The notes under the pieces were generated by a model. The model had not been told where the DNA came from and searched no databases. It saw nothing but the letters and a program-made list of their open reading frames with translations. From contig NZ_BBXE01000029.1 of the NCBI RefSeq assembly GCF_001570565.1, positions 64,964-128,963 of the forward strand: DNA of 64,000 nt. Reading direction: 5' to 3'. The position numbers were made by a program, and so were the translations under genes. The stretch is from Herbidospora yilanensis. Its GTDB lineage: Bacteria; Actinomycetota; Actinomycetes; Streptosporangiales; Streptosporangiaceae. Of the stretch, positions 60,357 to 64,000 are shown one piece after another; within the stretch, counting starts at the first letter, position 1; each line of letters starts with the position of its first letter.

Positions 60357-63300
60357 TTGTCCGCGTTAACCGGGGCACGCGCGCGCATGCGCGTCGTCCT
60401 GTACACCGTCACGCTGGGGCTCGCCGTCAGCGTCGTGGCGGGCCCGCTCACCACATATGCCGCCAACGCCATCGACCCGCCCGAGGCCACCGTCAAGGGC
60501 GTCGTGTACGTCGACGCCAACGGCGACGGCCACCGCGACGCCGGCGAGGCCGGCCTGGCCCGCGTGCGGGTCTCCGACGGCACGGTCTCCACCACGACCG
60601 CCGCCGACGGCTCCTACTCGCTGACGATCTCCACCGACCGCCGCAAGACCGACATCGTGTGGGCCACCCAGCCCCGCGGCCACCGGTTCGGCCTCGACCA
60701 GTACAAGGAGCCGAGGTTCTGGGCGAACCTCGGCGAGCTCGCCGACGACGCCACGCCGACCGCGGACTTCGCGCTCGTGCGCGACGAGCTCTCCGACGGC
60801 GACACCTTCTCCTGGGCCAACATCGCCGACCCGCACGTCAACGCGCAGCTCCCCGACCAGATCCGCGAGATCAACTCCACCGGCACCGACCTGCGCTTCA
60901 TCGCGGTCAGCGGCGACCTCACCAACGACGCCAGCCAGGCGCAGTTCGACACCTACCGTCGCGGCACCCAGCAGTCGGCCGTCGGCGTGTGGCCGGCCGT
61001 CGGCAACCACGAGTACGCCTCCGGTTCGGCGTACGCGGACCGGATCGACAACTACCGCAGGAACGTCGGCCCGGAGTGGTACTCGTTCAGCTACGGCAAC
61101 CGGCACTTCGTCGTGCTGGAGAACAACGGTTCGGCCCCGTTCGAGGAGGAGCTGAACTGGCTCAAGGACGACCTGGCCGCCAACGTGCACGACGGCATCG
61201 AGGTGGTCGTGCTGACCCACCAGCCGATGAACGTCCCGTTCGGCTCGCCGTCGACCTACGACGCCTTCGGCGACGTGCTGGAGCAGTACAAGGCCCAGCT
61301 CATCCTGGTCGGCCACGAGCACTCCAACCACGTCGAGAACAAGTCGGCCTTCGCCTCGACCGCCAAGCACATCCAGACGGTGTCGAGCTCGTACACGATC
61401 GACAACGCGCCCCGCGGCTTCCGCTACATCCACATGGCGGGTCCGGGCTTCGAGAACCCCTTCCGCATGTACGGGGAGAACGAGCGCATCACGATCGTCA
61501 ACCCCGCCCCCGGCTCGAAGGTCCCGGCCGCCGGGATGCCCGACGTGCAGATCAACGCCTACGACACCGGCGACGAGGTCGTCTCGGCGCGCTTCCAGAT
61601 CGCGGGCGACAAGAACTGGCGTCCGCTCTACCGCAGCGGCGAGTTCACCTGGCGCGGCAACCTGCCCAACAGCCGGCAGACGCCCGGCCCGCACCGCATC
61701 GACGTGCAGGTGACCGACGCCACCGGCAAGGTCTGGACCAAGTCGGCCGAGTTCACCCTCACCGGCGAGCCGGAGCTCAAGACCGTCGCCGGTGACGACT
61801 GGACCCAGCACCACGGCGACCAGGGCCACACCGGCGTCGCCCCGGCGCAGGAGCCGGGCCGCCGCCTGGCCTGGAGCTTCCGCACCGAGGGCACCTTCCT
61901 GACCGGCTCCCCGGTCATCCACGACGGCGTCGTGTACGCCGGCACCCGCGACGAGAACGGCGACGGCAACAGCCGCATCCACGCCATCCGGCTCAGGAAC
62001 GGCCGGGAGTTGTGGAACGTCGAGGTGCCGCAGTCGATCCACGGCAGCCTCGCCTTCGGCGACGGCCTGATCTTCGCGCCGACCCTCGGCTCGGAGCTCT
62101 ACGCCGTCGACGCCGAGACCGGCGAGCTGCGCTGGAAGGCCGTGCCCGAGCAGGCCCCGGCCCCGAACAACCAGCGCACCTACGGCTACTACTCGCCGGC
62201 CGTCTCCGGCCACACGGTGCTCTGGCCCTACCAGACCCGGTTCGGCATCGGCAGCCAGGGCGTGCTGAAGGCGCTCGACACCCGTACCGGAAAGCAGATC
62301 TGGGCCTCCCCGATGTCCGGCGCGACCATGAGCGACGGCACGCCCGCCGTCATGGACGGCACCGTGTTCGTCGGCAACGAGACCGCCGACCGCGTGCTCG
62401 CCTACGACCTGGCCACCGGCGCCCGCAAGTGGACCGGCACCGAGGCGCTCGGGAGCTGGCAGGACGGCGTGCCGACCGCGGCCGAGGGCAAGGTGTTCAT
62501 CGGCGCCAACAACGGCATGGTCGCGCGGGACGCCAAGACCGGCGCGACGCTCTGGACCTACCAGAGCCCGCGCTCCTCGCTCGTGTCCAGCGGCTCGACC
62601 CCGAGCGCCGCGGCCGTCAAGGACGGCGTGGTCTACATGGGCTTCCCGAGCGGCGCCGTGGTCGCCCTCGACGCCCAGACCGGCAACGTCTTCTGGGAGC
62701 GGGTGCTGCCCGGCGACATCTACCACGGCGGCGTCATGTCCAGCCCGGTCGTGGCCGGCGACACGCTGTTCGTCGGCGCCAACAACGGCCGGTTCTACGC
62801 CCTGGCCACCGACACCGGCCAGATCCTGTGGAACCACGAGATCGGCACCTGGGTCGGCGCCGGCCCGGCCGTCAGCGGCAACACCGTCGTCGCGGGCGCC
62901 TGGGACGGCAACCTGTACGCCTACGTGCCGGGCGGCGAGTCCGCGCCGCGCTGGGCGACGGTGACCGGCACGGTGACCGACGAGGAGACCGGCGACCCGA
63001 TCGCCGGCGCGAAGGTCACCGCCGTCGCCGCCGGTCAGGACACCGCCGTGACCAGCACCGACGCCAAGGGCCGCTACACGCTGGGCCTGGCGGCGGCGAC
63101 CTGGAACGTCACCGCGGCCAAGCGCGGCCTCATCGCCGACGACCGCTCGGCCGTCGGCGTCACCGTCGGCGCGACCGGCGAGGAGAAGGCCGACCTGAAG
63201 CTGATCAAGGTCACCCACCCGGTCGCCGGCCGGTCGACGTACCCGCCCGACTACGGCAACGGCAGCACGCGGACCGACTTCGTCGCGGGCAAGGAGTACT

Positions 63301-64000
63301 ACTACCTGGCCAACGACCGGATCCGGGCGTCCGTCACGCCCTACACCGCCGCCAACAACGGCGCCGGCGGCCTGGGCCAGGGGCACCTGTCGGATCTCAT
63401 GCTCAACGACGCCAACGGCGCCGAGACCCTCGACTGGGGCGAGATGCTGCTGCGCCCGAGCCTCACCCCGCCCGACTCGTGGGACCGCCCGAACGACCTG
63501 ATCGACCTGCCCGACCTCTCGGTCGACGGCGCGGCCGTGATCGGCGACGGCCAGTACAGGGCGAACCCGGCGATCAAGGCGCGGGTCCGGTACGAGACCC
63601 TGCCCGGCGCCCCGATCGTGAAGATGACGGTCAAGCTGACCAACACCGGCACGACGGGCTACCAGGGCTACTTCAACTACATGATCGACCCCGACAGCTC
63701 GGTCGACAACGGCCGGATCCCCGGCTTCGCCGGCACCAACCCCGGCCTGAAGACCAGCGGCTGGACCGGGAAGTACGTCTACGTCGGCGCCGACGCCGCC
63801 ACCACGAACGGCCAGGCGGCGCACGGCCTGGCCTGGGCGCTCGACACCCCGGCCGCCGTCGGCGCGTACGGCTACGTCGAGGGCCTCTACTACGACGCCA
63901 CGCTCGCCCCCGGCGCGACGAGGCAGTTCAGCTTCTACCACCTGACCGACTACGCGACCAACGGCGGCGACCCTGCCCGCAACATCGCCAAGTGGGCCGG
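60357..64000 (+). CDS. Large secreted metallophosphoesterase with PQQ-like beta-propeller (3-prime end outside window)
   Basis: An open frame of at least 1214 codons that runs off the window. The TTG start has AAGGA eight bases upstream and begins a signal peptide (VVLYTVTLGLAVSVVAGPLT). A SdrD-like/CnaB fold (about 45-100) precedes a calcineurin-like domain with ADPHVN, SGDLTND, VGNHEY, LTHQPM and GHEHSNH, all five metal motifs. About residues 480-860 form a PQQ-type propeller of blades such as LYAVDAETGELRWKA. A carboxypeptidase-regulatory-like domain (ATVTGTVTDEETGDPIAGA) and a further beta domain follow. It probably hydrolyses extracellular phosphoesters while binding a polymer. Confidence 0.87.
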   Translation, partial: MSALTGARARMRVVLYTVTLGLAVSVVAGPLTTYAANAIDPPEATVKGVVYVDANGDGHRDAGEAGLARVRVSDGTVSTTTAADGSYSLTISTDRRKTDIVWATQPRGHRFGLDQYKEPRFWANLGELADDATPTADFALVRDELSDGDTFSWANIADPHVNAQLPDQIREINSTGTDLRFIAVSGDLTNDASQAQFDTYRRGTQQSAVGVWPAVGNHEYASGSAYADRIDNYRRNVGPEWYSFSYGNRHFVVLENNGSAPFEEELNWLKDDLAANVHDGIEVVVLTHQPMNVPFGSPSTYDAFGDVLEQYKAQLILVGHEHSNHVENKSAFASTAKHIQTVSSSYTIDNAPRGFRYIHMAGPGFENPFRMYGENERITIVNPAPGSKVPAAGMPDVQINAYDTGDEVVSARFQIAGDKNWRPLYRSGEFTWRGNLPNSRQTPGPHRIDVQVTDATGKVWTKSAEFTLTGEPELKTVAGDDWTQHHGDQGHTGVAPAQEPGRRLAWSFRTEGTFLTGSPVIHDGVVYAGTRDENGDGNSRIHAIRLRNGRELWNVEVPQSIHGSLAFGDGLIFAPTLGSELYAVDAETGELRWKAVPEQAPAPNNQRTYGYYSPAVSGHTVLWPYQTRFGIGSQGVLKALDTRTGKQIWASPMSGATMSDGTPAVMDGTVFVGNETADRVLAYDLATGARKWTGTEALGSWQDGVPTAAEGKVFIGANNGMVARDAKTGATLWTYQSPRSSLVSSGSTPSAAAVKDGVVYMGFPSGAVVALDAQTGNVFWERVLPGDIYHGGVMSSPVVAGDTLFVGANNGRFYALATDTGQILWNHEIGTWVGAGPAVSGNTVVAGAWDGNLYAYVPGGESAPRWATVTGTVTDEETGDPIAGAKVTAVAAGQDTAVTSTDAKGRYTLGLAAATWNVTAAKRGLIADDRSAVGVTVGATGEEKADLKLIKVTHPVAGRSTYPPDYGNGSTRTDFVAGKEYYYLANDRIRASVTPYTAANNGAGGLGQGHLSDLMLNDANGAETLDWGEMLLRPSLTPPDSWDRPNDLIDLPDLSVDGAAVIGDGQYRANPAIKARVRYETLPGAPIVKMTVKLTNTGTTGYQGYFNYMIDPDSSVDNGRIPGFAGTNPGLKTSGWTGKYVYVGADAATTNGQAAHGLAWALDTPAAVGAYGYVEGLYYDATLAPGATRQFSFYHLTDYATNGGDPARNIAKWA

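Noticed and set aside
60366-63941. Minus-strand open frame of 1191 codons opposite the phosphoesterase gene
   Set aside because: It is a shadow of the plus-strand gene, whose translation shows a signal peptide and complete catalytic motifs.

Overview
The window is 64 kb of chromosome from a very GC-rich actinobacterium. Codon third positions are almost all G or C, GTG and TTG starts are common, and genes overlap at ATGA or GTGA junctions. DinB-type mycothiol-enzyme domains, sugar ABC transporters without their own ATPase, a DrrAB-type exporter, and secreted GH81, discoidin and collagen-like proteins suggest a soil filamentous actinomycete, perhaps Streptosporangiales (Nonomuraea-like). That placement is inference. 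I saw no rRNA, tRNA, transposase, phage gene or CRISPR array. No stretch over 300 bases lacks a gene.

Region 1 (40-23691) is one large catabolic locus. A leftward, translationally coupled operon (5489 to 924) encodes a DUF6282-like hydrolase, a cupin, an HpcH/HpaI aldolase, a lipocalin-like protein and two amidohydrolases. Divergent from it, 5589-10405 encodes IpdAB-like CoA-transferase subunits separated by two alpha/beta hydrolases and a CoA ligase. An aldo/keto reductase lies opposite an aldehyde/alcohol dehydrogenase pair. A long operon (14224-23691) encodes a VOC protein, hydrolase, flavin hydroxylase, acyl-CoA dehydrogenase, a CoA ligase fused to a hydratase half, MaoC, an amidohydrolase, a flavoprotein dehydrogenase and an IclR regulator. 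The same 22-bp operator-like element sits in all three promoter regions, which argues for one regulon. The enzymes fit hydroxylation, CoA activation, beta-oxidation-like steps and CoA-dependent ring or diketone cleavage of an unidentified cyclic substrate.

Region 2 (23780-29108): a RIFMO-like FAD monooxygenase preceded by a 17-codon leader ORF and an attenuator-like hairpin; a secreted HEYGH metalloprotease; and an autoregulated TetR/ketopantoate-reductase-like pair.

Region 3 (29114-39593): an unusual set around a GntR/UTRA regulator. It includes a sugar-binding lipoprotein, two permeases, a Gfo/Idh/MocA oxidoreductase, a BadF-type sugar kinase, a SIS-domain protein, a cytosolic copper amine oxidase and an aldehyde dehydrogenase. 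I infer catabolism of a sugar-amine conjugate.

Region 4 (39603-45882): a GNAT acetyltransferase; a secreted four-repeat protein with paired cysteines; a DUF1772/TetR pair; an aldo/keto reductase; and a TetR-controlled DrrAB-type exporter.

Region 5 (46066-51485): secreted products. These are a GH81 beta-1,3-glucanase under two LacI-type palindromes, a 70-residue Trp-rich peptide precursor, a Cu/Zn SOD-like protein and a collagen-like protein.

Region 6 (51700-60345): a YheO/DauR-like regulator with an aminotransferase; a divergent NmrA/AraC pair; a zinc CDF exporter with an ArsR sensor; a CGNR regulator divergent from a DinB/C-S-lyase fusion; and a HupE/UreJ protein. The window ends inside a very large secreted metallophosphoesterase/beta-propeller protein (60357 onward).
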